Origin: Microbacterium mangrovi
GTDB taxonomy: Bacteria > Actinomycetota > Actinomycetes > Actinomycetales > Microbacteriaceae
Direction of reading: 5' to 3'
Assembly (NCBI RefSeq): GCF_000802305.1
Contig: NZ_JTDK01000006.1
Coordinates: 682,001-746,000, forward strand
DNA: 64,000 nt
The notes under the pieces were generated by a model. The model searched no databases. It saw nothing but the letters and a program-made list of their open reading frames with translations, and was not told where the DNA came from. Of this stretch, positions 56,130 through 64,000 are shown piece by piece (the stretch's first letter is position 1; each line of letters starts with the position of its first letter). The position numbers and the translations under genes are program-made.

Positions 56130-56777
56130 ATGAGCACGATCGAGACCGACGGACGCCGCGCGCGCGGCGAGGCCTCCCGCCGCCGCATCCTCGCCGAATC
56201 GACCGACCTCGCCACCACCGTCGGGCTCGACGGGGTCACGATCGGCCTCCTCGCCGAGACCACCGGCCGCAGCAAGAGCAGCATCTCGACGCTGTTCGGC
56301 ACCAAGGAGGCTCTGCAGCTGGCGACCGTGGACGAGGCGGCCGACGTGTTCCGGCGTGAGGTCGTCGAACCGGCGGGCGGAGTGCCCCGCGGCCTGCCGC
56401 GCGTCGCCGCCCTCCTCGCGGCGCTGCTGGCGTACTCGCGCGGGCGGGTGTTCTCCGGCGGGTGCTTCTTCCAGGCGTGCGTGGCCGACATGGGCTCCAA
56501 GCCCGGCCCCGTCCGCACGGCGCTCCAGACGCACATCGCGCAGTGGGAGGGCTATCTCCAGGGTCAGGTCGCCGTCGCGTTCGAGCGGGGCGAGCTCCGC
56601 CACGGCGATGCGCAGACCGTCGCGTTCACCCTCCTCGCGCTGTATGAGCTGTCCAACGCCCGCTCGGTTCTCACCGGGTCGGACGCGCCGTACCGCGTCG
56701 CCGCGGCCGGGATGACGGCGGTGCTCGACGCGGCCGGTGCCGACCCCGTGCCGCCGACGCTGAGCGCCTACGAATAG
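56130..56777 (+). CDS. TetR family transcriptional regulator
   Basis: A 215-residue repressor. The helix-turn-helix spans about 30-58 (LDGVTIGLLAETTGRSKSSISTLFGTKE); the C-terminal domain has the TetR_C type GGCFFQACVADMGSKPGPVR pattern. ATG 56130 follows the -10 by seven bases. It is expected to bind the adjacent palindrome and control itself and the hydrolase. Confidence 0.92.
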   Translation: MSTIETDGRRARGEASRRRILAESTDLATTVGLDGVTIGLLAETTGRSKSSISTLFGTKEALQLATVDEAADVFRREVVEPAGGVPRGLPRVAALLAALLAYSRGRVFSGGCFFQACVADMGSKPGPVRTALQTHIAQWEGYLQGQVAVAFERGELRHGDAQTVAFTLLALYELSNARSVLTGSDAPYRVAAAGMTAVLDAAGADPVPPTLSAYE

Positions 56778-56851
56778 TCCGAGCGCGGCGAGCGCGGCGT
56801 GTCGGCCTCTCCGGTGTCGATCGCGCCTACGATCGGCTGAGGAGGGATGCC

Positions 56852-57676
56852 ATGGCACAACCCGATGCCGGCGGCCCACTCGACTGGGAAGACGTTCCGG
56901 CCTTCACGGTGAGTTCGACCGCGCACGAGATATCTGCGGGGCGCGGCGGTGCGACCCCCGGGCGATTCCGCGCCCGATACGTGGTCGGCGCGATTCTCAC
57001 GACGGTCGTGTGCACCGTCACGGTGTTCGCGTTCCTGCTGGCACTGACCCGGCAGGATGCGGGAGTCCTCTGGACCACCGTCGCCATGATCGCGGGCAGC
57101 ATCCTGTCGCTCATCGCCCTCTACGCCCTCGGCGCGACCGTCGCCGACGAGTTCCATCGCACGATCGTCGGCGTCTGGCTCTGCCTCGCCGTGTTCGGCG
57201 CGGGCCTGTTCCTGGCCGGCTGGTGGCTGCTGGTCGGCACGGACCTCGTCCAGGACGAGACCGCCGGCGCCGCCCTGCCGTACGTCGTCGAACCGACCGC
57301 GGTCGGTGCCGCGGCGGCCGCGACCGGCATCGTGGGGCTGGTCCTGTCGATCCGGCGATCCCGCCGCGAGGCGCGCACTGCGCCCGCCGCCCGCAGCGTC
57401 CCGGGCACGATCGTGTCCGTTCCCGCCCCCCACGGGTGGGATGCCGGCAATCCGCTCTTCACCGACGTGATGGTGACGTATCCGGACGGCGACCGCCGCG
57501 AGACGCTTGTGGTCACGATGCAGACCACTCCGCGGCGGGTGCCCGTGGAGGGATCGGCCGTGGTCGTCGAACGCGATGCGGAGGGCCGGATGCGGGTGCG
57601 CAGCGACCCGGATCACCCGATGGTCTTCGACGCGGAGACCGCCGAGTACGAGGATCCGGCCGGGTCCGCGGGCTGA
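56852..57676 (+). CDS. Membrane protein of unknown function
   Basis: A 274-residue protein I do not recognise. A hydrophilic N-terminus of ~40 residues is followed by four membrane segments (about 45-67, 74-95, 105-127 and 150-170), then a cytosolic or external tail of ~100 residues with HGWDAGNPLFTDVMVTYPDGDRRE, which looks like a DUF3592-type beta domain. A good ribosome site (GGAGGG) precedes ATG 56852, and TACGAT at 56828-56833 is a likely -10. It converges on the patatin gene. Confidence 0.7.
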   Translation: MAQPDAGGPLDWEDVPAFTVSSTAHEISAGRGGATPGRFRARYVVGAILTTVVCTVTVFAFLLALTRQDAGVLWTTVAMIAGSILSLIALYALGATVADEFHRTIVGVWLCLAVFGAGLFLAGWWLLVGTDLVQDETAGAALPYVVEPTAVGAAAAATGIVGLVLSIRRSRREARTAPAARSVPGTIVSVPAPHGWDAGNPLFTDVMVTYPDGDRRETLVVTMQTTPRRVPVEGSAVVVERDAEGRMRVRSDPDHPMVFDAETAEYEDPAGSAG

Positions 57677-57681
57677 TCCGC

Positions 57682-58440
57682 TCAGGCGGCGGTCAGCGTG
57701 GAGTCCCGCTCCGCAGCGGCATCCAGCGCGGTCGTCGCCGCGCGACGCCCTTCGGCGATGAGCCGCGGCACGTCGGACATCGTCCACTGCGCCATGCGCT
57801 CCATCTCCGGCTGGATCAGCACGACCGACGGGTCGGCGGTGAGTTCGGCGGTCTGGGTGACGGTGCGCATCATGCGCACGTTCTCCCACTTGGCGTGCAG
57901 GCGCACGACGATCGTGCGGGAAGCGCCCAGGGTGCGGGCCGCACCCACCGGGACGTTGTCGATCATCCCGCCGTCGGCGAGGAGGAGTCCGTCCCGGCGC
58001 ACGGGCGGGAGGAGGCCCGGCACGGCGATGGTCGAGCGCAGCGCCGAACTGAGCGGACCCCGGTCGAGGACGACGCCCCGACGGGCGCGCAGGTCGGTCG
58101 CGAAGGCGCCGAAACGCCGATCGAACTCCTCGATGAGGGGGTCGGACCCGAACATGCCGTGCACGGCGTCCGTGACGGCGTGCGTGTCGAGCAGACCCCA
58201 GCGGGGACGGAACGACCAGCGCGCGATCGAACTCCAGCGAAAGGCGCGGGCCGCCTTCTCGATCGCCGGGTGATCGACGCGCGCCGCGTAGGCCGCGGCG
58301 ACCAGCGCGCCCGAACTCGTCCCGGTGACGATGCCGGGCCGGATGCCGCGCTCTTCGAGAACCTGGAGCACGCCGACGTGCGCCGCGCCGAATGCGCCGC
58401 CACCGCCGAGCACCAGTCCGAGGGTGGGGTCATCCGTCAT
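57682..58440 (-). CDS. Patatin-like phospholipase
   Basis: A 252-residue lipid acyl hydrolase. The oxyanion motif GGGGAFG is at 12-18, nucleophile Ser42 in GTSSG, and the catalytic Asp in LADGGMIDNVPV. Complete dyad, no signal peptide or transmembrane segment. ATG 58440 has CAGGAGA upstream. A bacterial patatin (PNPLA/RssA-type) acting on membrane lipids; single gene. Confidence 0.93.
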   Translation of the reverse strand: MTDDPTLGLVLGGGGAFGAAHVGVLQVLEERGIRPGIVTGTSSGALVAAAYAARVDHPAIEKAARAFRWSSIARWSFRPRWGLLDTHAVTDAVHGMFGSDPLIEEFDRRFGAFATDLRARRGVVLDRGPLSSALRSTIAVPGLLPPVRRDGLLLADGGMIDNVPVGAARTLGASRTIVVRLHAKWENVRMMRTVTQTAELTADPSVVLIQPEMERMAQWTMSDVPRLIAEGRRAATTALDAAAERDSTLTAA

Positions 58441-58727
58441 CGCGTCTCCTGTTTGTCCGTGTGCTCTTTCTATGAAGCTAGTGTGGCGCCCTCGGACGAC
58501 CTTCTGGGCCGGCGGGGAGTATCCGGAGCGGCACCTGGGACTTCGCCCTGTGCCGACGGGGCCGTGTCCGCCCAGACCGTCATGCGGCCAATCCTTCCCG
58601 CGCTCTTTCGGGAAGCCACGCGCGGGGATAAAATTCGCCCTGGGGACCACACCCGCGCGCCCGAATCGCCCGTGGAACTCTGCTGGGCCGGCGTGCGCGT
58701 GACAACGCCCCCGGACTGGGGATCATC

Positions 58728-59156
58728 ATGTTCGAGAACCTGATGGCGACGGCCGTCCTTCCGGCGGCCGACATCGGCCGAGCGCAGAAGTGGTGGCACG
58801 ATGTTCTCGGCCGCGATCCGGTGTACACCGACACCGAGTCCGGCAACGTGTTCTACGAGATCGGCGGCACGGTCGTGCTGGTGTACGAGACCACCTTCGC
58901 CGGGACCGCGCAGAACACCGCGTTCAACCTCGTGACCGACGACCTCGACCGCGACATGACCGCACTGCGCACCAACGGGGTCGTCTTCCACGACTACGAC
59001 CTGCCCGGGCTGAAGACCGTCGACGGCGTCGCCGACCTCGGCGGCGAGCGCGGCGCCTGGTTCAGCGACAGCGAGGGGAACATCATCGCCATCGGCCAAG
59101 TGTCGGCCGAGATGATGGAGATGGCGAAGAAGATGCGCGCCGGCATGGCCGGCTGA
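58728..59156 (+). CDS. VOC superfamily protein
   Basis: A 142-residue glyoxalase/bleomycin-resistance fold protein with two beta-alpha-beta-beta-beta modules (TAVLPAADIGRAQKWWHDVLG and GAWFSDSEGNIIAIG). Metal ligands cannot all be confirmed, so it may bind a substrate without metal. The substrate is unknown. The 287 bases before it hold no recognisable gene. Confidence 0.88.
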   Translation: MFENLMATAVLPAADIGRAQKWWHDVLGRDPVYTDTESGNVFYEIGGTVVLVYETTFAGTAQNTAFNLVTDDLDRDMTALRTNGVVFHDYDLPGLKTVDGVADLGGERGAWFSDSEGNIIAIGQVSAEMMEMAKKMRAGMAG

Positions 59157-59277
59157 ATCCGCTCCGCCTCGCCTCGTGCCTGCGCGAGGGCGTGCATGAC
59201 GGAGGTGCACCGCATGCCGAGCCGGTACTTCGTGCCGGCCGGCACCGCGGCCGGACGATTGTCCGTAGGATGCGGGA

Positions 59278-59631
59278 ATGGATCCTCTCGACTCGACGGG
59301 CGGCGGACTCTTCGACGGCGCCTTCGGCGTCTTCTTCGCGCTCTTCGGCATCGTGTTCGTCGCCATCCTCATCTTCACGGTGGTCGTCGCGGTGAAGCGG
59401 TACAGCGCGGTGAAGCGCGCCGGTTACGACCCGTTGACCGTCGATGCACAGCTCGTGACGCGGGCCATGGACAGCGAACTGCTCCGGCCCGCCGATGCCG
59501 CGACGCCCGCAGCCGGCCCGGCGCCGCGGACGATCGAGTCGCGCCTGGCCGAACTCGACGACCTCTTCGCCCGCGGGGTGATCTCCGCCGACGAGCGCGC
59601 GGCCGCGCGGGCCGACATCCTCAAGGGCTGA
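59278..59631 (+). CDS. SHOCT-domain membrane protein
   Basis: A 117-residue protein: one membrane segment at about residues 15-40, a basic stop-transfer stretch (VKRYSAVKRAGYDP), a Pro/Ala linker, and a C-terminal SHOCT motif (ESRLAELDDLFARGVISADERAAARADILKG). SHOCT domains are thought to mediate oligomerisation. TAGGAT at 59266-59271, six bases before ATG 59278, suggests a leaderless mRNA. Confidence 0.85.
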   Translation: MDPLDSTGGGLFDGAFGVFFALFGIVFVAILIFTVVVAVKRYSAVKRAGYDPLTVDAQLVTRAMDSELLRPADAATPAAGPAPRTIESRLAELDDLFARGVISADERAAARADILKG

Positions 59632-59640
59632 CGAGCGTCT

Positions 59641-60138
59641 TCAGCGGGAATCCCGCTTCGCCTGCTTGCGTGCGCCCTCCGCCTGCCAGGATGCGTCCCG
59701 CTTGCGGCTGCGCGGGCTCTCTTCGTGCGAGCGGGTGCGACCACTGTCGGACACCTTGCCGTCGCCTGAGCTGGATGAATCGGGGCCGCTGTTCTGATTC
59801 GCCGCCGCGCGGGCGAGCCGCTCCTGCTTGAGCGCCTCGGCGCGGGCGTGCGCCACCTCCGCGAGCCGTGCCGAGACGACCGCGAGCGCCTCTTCGAACG
59901 CTTCCGCACGCACCCGGCTCTTCGCACCCTTCTTGCGGGCGAGTCCGCGGTCGCCCTGCGCGGCGATCTCCGCCGCCGCCTTGCGCCGGGCATTCTTCAC
60001 GTGCTTGTTGCGGGCCTTGCGCACCCGCTTGTGGAGTGCGAGCAGTTCCTCTTCGTCGAGTGCGTTCAGGCGCTCCGGTTCGACCTCCCGCATGAGGTCC
60101 TTCTCGGCGCTCTTGAGCACCCACAGGTAGTCGTCCAT
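59641..60138 (-). CDS. Highly charged small protein, function unknown
   Basis: A 165-residue soluble protein I do not recognise. The first ~110 residues form a charged helix bundle (DDYLWVLKSAEKDLMREVEPERL, VRKARNKHVKNARRKAAAEIAAQGDRG, then EAFEEALAVVSARLAEVA); the tail is Ser/Arg/Lys-rich and disordered. Net charge is strongly basic, so nucleic-acid or ribosome contact is possible but not shown. ATG 60138 lies 14 bases after the epimerase stop, so it may be in the same transcript. Confidence 0.7.
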   Translation of the reverse strand: MDDYLWVLKSAEKDLMREVEPERLNALDEEELLALHKRVRKARNKHVKNARRKAAAEIAAQGDRGLARKKGAKSRVRAEAFEEALAVVSARLAEVAHARAEALKQERLARAAANQNSGPDSSSSGDGKVSDSGRTRSHEESPRSRKRDASWQAEGARKQAKRDSR

Positions 60139-60152
60139 GGCGCCATGGTAGG

Positions 60153-61220
60153 TCAGGAGGCGCCCTCCTGCGCGGCGGGCGCCCGGTCGGCGAAGACCTG
60201 GCGCGCCGCCCGTGCGGCATCCACCACGCGATCCAGCACCTCTTCGGTGGACAGGTCGCCGCGGGCGAGCTCGGGGTGGGCGCACCGCCACTCGAGCATG
60301 CGCCGCACCGAACGCTCGAAGGTCAGCCGAGGGGCGAATCCGGGGACGAACCGCCGGATCTTCGTGTTGTCGAACACCGCGGAGTGACCGAGGTCGCCGA
60401 CGAACTCGCCCGACCAGAACCATTCGGGCGCGACCACCGGGAACAGCTCGCTCGCGACGTGCACGAGACGGGGCTCGACGCCGAGCGCGGCCGCGAACAG
60501 GCCGTAGATCTGATCCCACGTGAGCACGTCGTCGCCGGTGATGTGGAAGGTCTCCCCCACCGCCCGCGCACTGCCCAGCAGACCGACCAGGCCCTGCGCG
60601 AAGTCCTCCGCGTGGGTCAGGGTCCACAGCGAGGTGCCGTCGCCGTGCACGGGGATCACGGCACCGCGCGCGATCCGGTCGATCACGGTCCAGCCGCCCG
60701 GCAGCGGCGGGTTCGCGTCGTCGTACGTGTGGGACGGGCGGATCACGGTGACCGGGAACCCCTGCTCGCGATACGCCCGCGCCAGGGCGAGCTCAGCCCG
60801 CCACTTCGCCGTCGCGTAGGGCAGCGGCGGGTTCGGCCCGACCGGCGTCGATTCGGTGATCGGGGTCACCCGCACGGGCTTCGCATAGATCGAGGCAGAG
60901 CTGATGTGCACGTATTGCGCCGTGCGCGCGGAGAACAGGTCGACCCACCGGTCGACGTCGTCCTCGTCGTAGGACAGGAAGTTGACCACCGCGTCGAACG
61001 ACCGCTCGCCGAGGGCGCTGCGCACCGACGCCGGGTCGGAGACGTCGGCGCGCAGTTGCTCGACCTCCGGCGGCAGGATGCGGGTCGTGGTCGCACCGCG
61101 GTTGAGCACGGTCACGGTCATGCCGGTCGCGACGGCGAGCCGAACGCACGACGCGCTGATCGTGCCGCTGCCGCCCAAAAAGAGCACCTGCAGCGGGGCG
61201 GCGTCATGAACAAGTGGCAC
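60153..61220 (-). CDS. NAD-dependent epimerase/dehydratase
   Basis: A 355-residue extended SDR. Cofactor motif LFLGGSGTISASCVRLA, catalytic HISSASIY and YATAKWRAEL, and a C-terminal substrate domain are present. The GTG start at 61220 is 2 bases beyond the LacI stop and has GGAGA seven bases upstream. Last functional member of the sugar-acid operon; probably oxidises or epimerises a sugar derivative. Confidence 0.88.
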   Translation of the reverse strand: MPLVHDAAPLQVLFLGGSGTISASCVRLAVATGMTVTVLNRGATTTRILPPEVEQLRADVSDPASVRSALGERSFDAVVNFLSYDEDDVDRWVDLFSARTAQYVHISSASIYAKPVRVTPITESTPVGPNPPLPYATAKWRAELALARAYREQGFPVTVIRPSHTYDDANPPLPGGWTVIDRIARGAVIPVHGDGTSLWTLTHAEDFAQGLVGLLGSARAVGETFHITGDDVLTWDQIYGLFAAALGVEPRLVHVASELFPVVAPEWFWSGEFVGDLGHSAVFDNTKIRRFVPGFAPRLTFERSVRRMLEWRCAHPELARGDLSTEEVLDRVVDAARAARQVFADRAPAAQEGAS

Positions 61221-61222
61221 TT

Positions 61223-62269
61223 TCAGTCTCCTCGGGGTCGGGGTGGGGCAGTGCTCTCGCGGACGACGAGCGAGGTGGCCAGGTCGACCCGGGTGAACGC
61301 GAGCTCGGGCTCATCGTGGAGCCGGGTCACCAGCTGGAACGCCTGCTCGGCCATCTCGGCGAGCGGAACCCGCACGGTCGTGAGTGGCGGGCCCGCCCAC
61401 TGCGCGATCGACAGATCGTCGTAGCCGACGATCGAGACGTCCTCGGGGATCCGCAGACCCAGCACGCGAGCTGCTTCGTAGACGCCGAGGGCCTGGATGT
61501 CGCTCGACGCGAAGATCGCGGTCGGCGGGTCGTCGCCCGACAGCAGCGCACGGCCTTCGACGAATCCGTCCTGGCGGTGGAACTCGCCGTACCGGACGTG
61601 GTCCGGTGAGACCGGGATGCCGGCCGCGTCGAGCGCCGCGCGGTAGCCGGACAGCCGGGCCGTCGAGGCGAGCATGCTGTCGGGACCGGTGATGATGGCG
61701 ATGCGGCGGTGCCCCAATCCGATCAGGTGCTGGGTGGCATGGAACCCGCCGTTCCAATCGGCCGAGCCGATCGACGGCGTATCCGTCGCGGGAGCGCCGT
61801 ACGGATCGATCGCCACGACCGGGATGCTGCGGCTGCGCAGTCGCGCCCTGTCGTCGTCGGGCAGCAAGGCCGCGACCAGGATGATCCCGCGGGGTTGCCG
61901 GCGCAGCACGGCATCCGCCCACCCGGGGCCGGGCAGGTGGGAGTCCTGCGCCGCGGACACGACCAGGCCGATCCCGTGCTCGCTCGCCACGCGTTCGATG
62001 CCGGCGATCGCCGCGCCGCCGAACGGGCTGTCGATCTCGAAGCAGAGCACCTCGATGAGCGGGGCGGTGCTCGACGCACTCGCACGCCGGTTGTAGTTGC
62101 GCTCGCCGAGCAGCGACTCGACACGGCTCCGCGTCTCGTCGGAGACCCCGGTGCGACCGTTGAGGACTTTCGAGACCGTCGCCACCGACACGTTCGCGAG
62201 CGCGGCGACCTCCGAAAGCGTGGCCCGGCTCGCCGGCGCGACGGCCGCGTCCTCGCTCGTCGGGCTCAT
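61223..62269 (-). CDS. LacI family transcriptional regulator
   Basis: A 348-residue repressor. The helix-turn-helix and hinge ([22 protein letters not shown], about 17-38) is followed by a periplasmic-binding-protein-like ligand domain with [24 protein letters not shown] and [14 protein letters not shown]. It is encoded inside the operon, with a 4-base overlap with the FAH gene, so it is made with its targets. Ligand is probably a sugar acid or sugar. Confidence 0.94.
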   Translation of the reverse strand: MSPTSEDAAVAPASRATLSEVAALANVSVATVSKVLNGRTGVSDETRSRVESLLGERNYNRRASASSTAPLIEVLCFEIDSPFGGAAIAGIERVASEHGIGLVVSAAQDSHLPGPGWADAVLRRQPRGIILVAALLPDDDRARLRSRSIPVVAIDPYGAPATDTPSIGSADWNGGFHATQHLIGLGHRRIAIITGPDSMLASTARLSGYRAALDAAGIPVSPDHVRYGEFHRQDGFVEGRALLSGDDPPTAIFASSDIQALGVYEAARVLGLRIPEDVSIVGYDDLSIAQWAGPPLTTVRVPLAEMAEQAFQLVTRLHDEPELAFTRVDLATSLVVRESTAPPRPRGD

Positions 62270-63144
62270 GCGCGCCGCGCGGGACGGCCCACCTGCTTCA
62301 CCCCGTTCACCAGCCGGCCGATCCCGGCGATGTCCACGGCGACCTGGTCTCCGGGCAGCAGGGTGAAGTCGGCATCCGGAACGATGCCCGTGCCCGTGAG
62401 CAGGACGACGCCGTCGGGGAAGTCGAGCCCTCGGAACAGCCAGTCGGCGAGGTCGCCGAGGCGGCGGGCCAGCCGATCGGTGGACGTGGAGCCCTGGAAC
62501 GCGAGGGCGTCGTCCCGGCGGATCTCGAGCGCGATCGCGAAGGGAGGCTCGGCCAGCCAGGCCGGCACGATCTCGGGGCCGAGACCGCACGCCGCGGTGT
62601 AGACCTTCGCCTGCGGCAGGTAGAGGAGGTTCTCCCCCTCGATCGACCGGCTCGATGCATCGTTGCCCGCGACGTAGCCGAACACGGCGCCGGTGGCATC
62701 CAGAACGAGGCCGAGCTCCGGCTCCGGCACGTTCCAGGCGGAGTCCGCGCGCACCCCGACGTCCTCCCCGGGGCCGGCCACGCGCGTTCCGGTCGCCTTG
62801 AAGAACAGTTCCGGTCGTTCGGCCTCGTAGACGCGGTCGTACGGCGTCCCGTCGGTGGCCTCTTCGATACGACCGTCGCGGCTGCGTGCGTAGGTGACCC
62901 CGGCCGCCCACACCTCCTGCGGCGGATCGATGGGCGCGAGCACCCGGTCTGGCCGGACGAGCGCGCCCCGTGCCCGCTCCACCCGGTCGCGGGCCTCGTG
63001 TGCGGGCAGCCGCAGGAGTTCCGACAGGGTCGAACCGAGCGGCGAGTACTCGTCGTCGCGGCGGACCGTCCAGAGGATCCGACCGGCCGACTCGATGCGC
63101 GCCAGGGCGGTGTGCGGCCGTGCGCCGCCGGTCGTGGTGCTCAA
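62266..63144 (-). CDS. Fumarylacetoacetate hydrolase family protein, AraD1-like
   Basis: A 292-residue FAH-fold enzyme. The block [37 protein letters not shown] and the C-terminal [16 protein letters not shown] match the AraD1-type branch, whose members act as 2-keto-3-deoxypentonate dehydratases in L-arabinose/D-xylose breakdown. Acidic metal ligands are in the PEPE segment. The start is TTG 63144, overlapping the upstream dehydratase stop (TTGA); the in-frame ATG at 63246 lies inside that gene and is rejected. Confidence 0.88.
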   Translation of the reverse strand: MSTTTGGARPHTALARIESAGRILWTVRRDDEYSPLGSTLSELLRLPAHEARDRVERARGALVRPDRVLAPIDPPQEVWAAGVTYARSRDGRIEEATDGTPYDRVYEAERPELFFKATGTRVAGPGEDVGVRADSAWNVPEPELGLVLDATGAVFGYVAGNDASSRSIEGENLLYLPQAKVYTAACGLGPEIVPAWLAEPPFAIALEIRRDDALAFQGSTSTDRLARRLGDLADWLFRGLDFPDGVVLLTGTGIVPDADFTLLPGDQVAVDIAGIGRLVNGVKQVGRPARRA

Positions 63145-64000
63145 TGCGACTCCCTCGTGACGTCGGATCCGCTCGACCCCACCAGGAAGTCGAGGTCGGC
63201 GCCGCTGTCGGCGCCCTGGACGTGCTCGATGTACAGCTTCTGCCACCCGCGATCCGCCACGGCGAACGCGTCGACCTGTCGCTGCGATGGGGTCCGTGCC
63301 GCCAACTCGTCCGGATCGACGAGCAGGTCCAGGCGCCGCGCCGGCACGTCGAGCGTGATGAGGTCGCCGTCCTGCACCAGGGCGAGCGGTCCGCCTGCGG
63401 CGGCCTCCGGCGCGACGTGCAGCACCACCGTGCCGTAGGCCGTCCCCGACATCCGTCCGTCGCTGATGCGCACGACGTCGCGCACGCCCTGCGCGAGCAG
63501 CTTCTGCGGCAGCGGCATGTTGCCGACCTCGGGCATCCCCGGGTATCCCTTCGGCCCGCAGCCGCGCAGCACGAACACCGAGTCGGCATCCACGTCGAGG
63601 TCGGGGTCGTCCAGGCGGGCGTGGACGTCTTCGATCGAGTCGAAGACGACGGCACGACCGGTGTGGACGAGCAGTTCGGGCGTCGCCGCCGCCGGCTTGA
63701 TGATCGCCCCGCGCGGAGCGAGATTGCCGCGCAGGACCGCGATGCCCGCGTCATCCTGCAGCGGCTCCCCGCGCGGAGCGATGACGTCCTGGTCCCACAC
63801 CTGCTGGATGCCGAGATAGTCGGTCAGCGCCCGGCCCGTGACGGTCGTGGCCGACGGATCCAGGAGGTCACGCAGCTGGTCGAGCACGGCGAGGAATCCT
63901 CCCGCGCGGAAGAGGTCCTCCATCAGGTACGTTCCCGCGGGCTGGAGGTTGACCAGCAGCGGCACCTGGGCGCCGATCCGGTCGAAGTCCTCCAGCGTCA
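63141..64000 (-). CDS. IlvD/EDD-family sugar-acid dehydratase, C-terminal part
   Basis: About 287 residues of the C-terminal part of a [Fe-S] dehydratase; the gene extends beyond the right edge. [21 protein letters not shown] and [21 protein letters not shown] are typical of the arabonate/xylonate branch rather than the dihydroxyacid dehydratase of valine synthesis. It would make the 2-keto-3-deoxy acid used by the AraD1-like protein. First visible gene of the leftward operon. Confidence 0.9.
   Translation of the reverse strand, partial: TLEDFDRIGAQVPLLVNLQPAGTYLMEDLFRAGGFLAVLDQLRDLLDPSATTVTGRALTDYLGIQQVWDQDVIAPRGEPLQDDAGIAVLRGNLAPRGAIIKPAAATPELLVHTGRAVVFDSIEDVHARLDDPDLDVDADSVFVLRGCGPKGYPGMPEVGNMPLPQKLLAQGVRDVVRISDGRMSGTAYGTVVLHVAPEAAAGGPLALVQDGDLITLDVPARRLDLLVDPDELAARTPSQRQVDAFAVADRGWQKLYIEHVQGADSGADLDFLVGSSGSDVTRESH

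Noticed and set aside
58441-58727. Possible small gene in the longest gap
   Set aside because: Frames here are short, lack ribosome sites and show no domain; it likely holds only the patatin promoter and VOC leader.

Overview
The window is high-GC DNA that reads as the chromosome of an actinobacterium of the Microbacteriaceae, most likely Microbacterium or a close relative. This is inferred from four things: the argS-lysA-hom-thrC-thrB-rho-prfA / prmC-tsaC-wecA-atp gene order, a short epsilon subunit of F1, a CrtEb/CrtYe/CrtYf-type C50 carotenoid operon, and dispersed palindromes of a kind I recall from Microbacteriaceae. About 68 protein genes are supported. No rRNA, tRNA, CRISPR array, transposase, phage or plasmid gene was seen. 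No stretch longer than about 300 bases lacks a gene; the longest is 58441-58727 (287 bases), in which I see nothing specific.

Layout. 1-1643: amidohydrolase fragment, aldo/keto reductase, DUF4870 protein. 1650-10178: a catabolic island. A leftward operon (CaiB-type CoA-transferase, glutaryl-CoA-dehydrogenase-like flavoprotein, NADP aldehyde dehydrogenase) diverges from a rightward set (GntR regulator, soluble Cache-domain protein, semialdehyde dehydrogenase, amino-acid permease). Together they suggest uptake and oxidation of an omega-amino acid or a short dicarboxylate such as 5-aminovalerate/glutarate. 10212-21304: yaaA, then leftward prmC-tsaC-wecA-(atpI-like)-atpBEFHAGDC, joined by several 4-base start/stop overlaps and closed by a strong hairpin.

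21417-29032: genes of mixed orientation lie between prmC and prfA, which I recall as adjacent in many actinobacteria: cysK-cysE, an SDR/TetR divergent pair, dctA with a DcuSR/CitAB-like two-component system, and a K+ channel. 29070-41215: leftward argS, two LmeA/DUF2993 proteins, lysA-hom-thrC-thrB, rho, prfA (aspartate-family amino acids plus transcription and translation termination).

41243-48428: transglutaminase-like protein, phosphoketolase, a PadR-DUF1048-ABC exporter operon, a methyltransferase, and a MarR regulator diverging from the carotenoid operon. 48591-54291: idi-crtE-crtB-crtI-crtYe-(crtYf::crtEb fusion), every junction a 4-base overlap, with a promoter/operator upstream. 54340-60138: epimerase, a hydrolase/TetR pair sharing one 28-bp palindrome, a patatin, a VOC protein and small membrane or basic proteins. 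60153-64000: leftward sugar-acid operon (IlvD/EDD dehydratase, FAH-family AraD1-like protein, LacI regulator, epimerase), cut by the window edge.

The most notable items are the GntR-Cache pair inside the glutarate-like island, the fused lycopene cyclase/elongase, the symmetric operator with apparently leaderless promoters on both sides, the tandem 64-bp palindromic units, the DcuS-like kinase without a cytoplasmic PAS domain, and a Rho whose first ~300 residues are low-complexity with no recognisable Rho_N helical domain.
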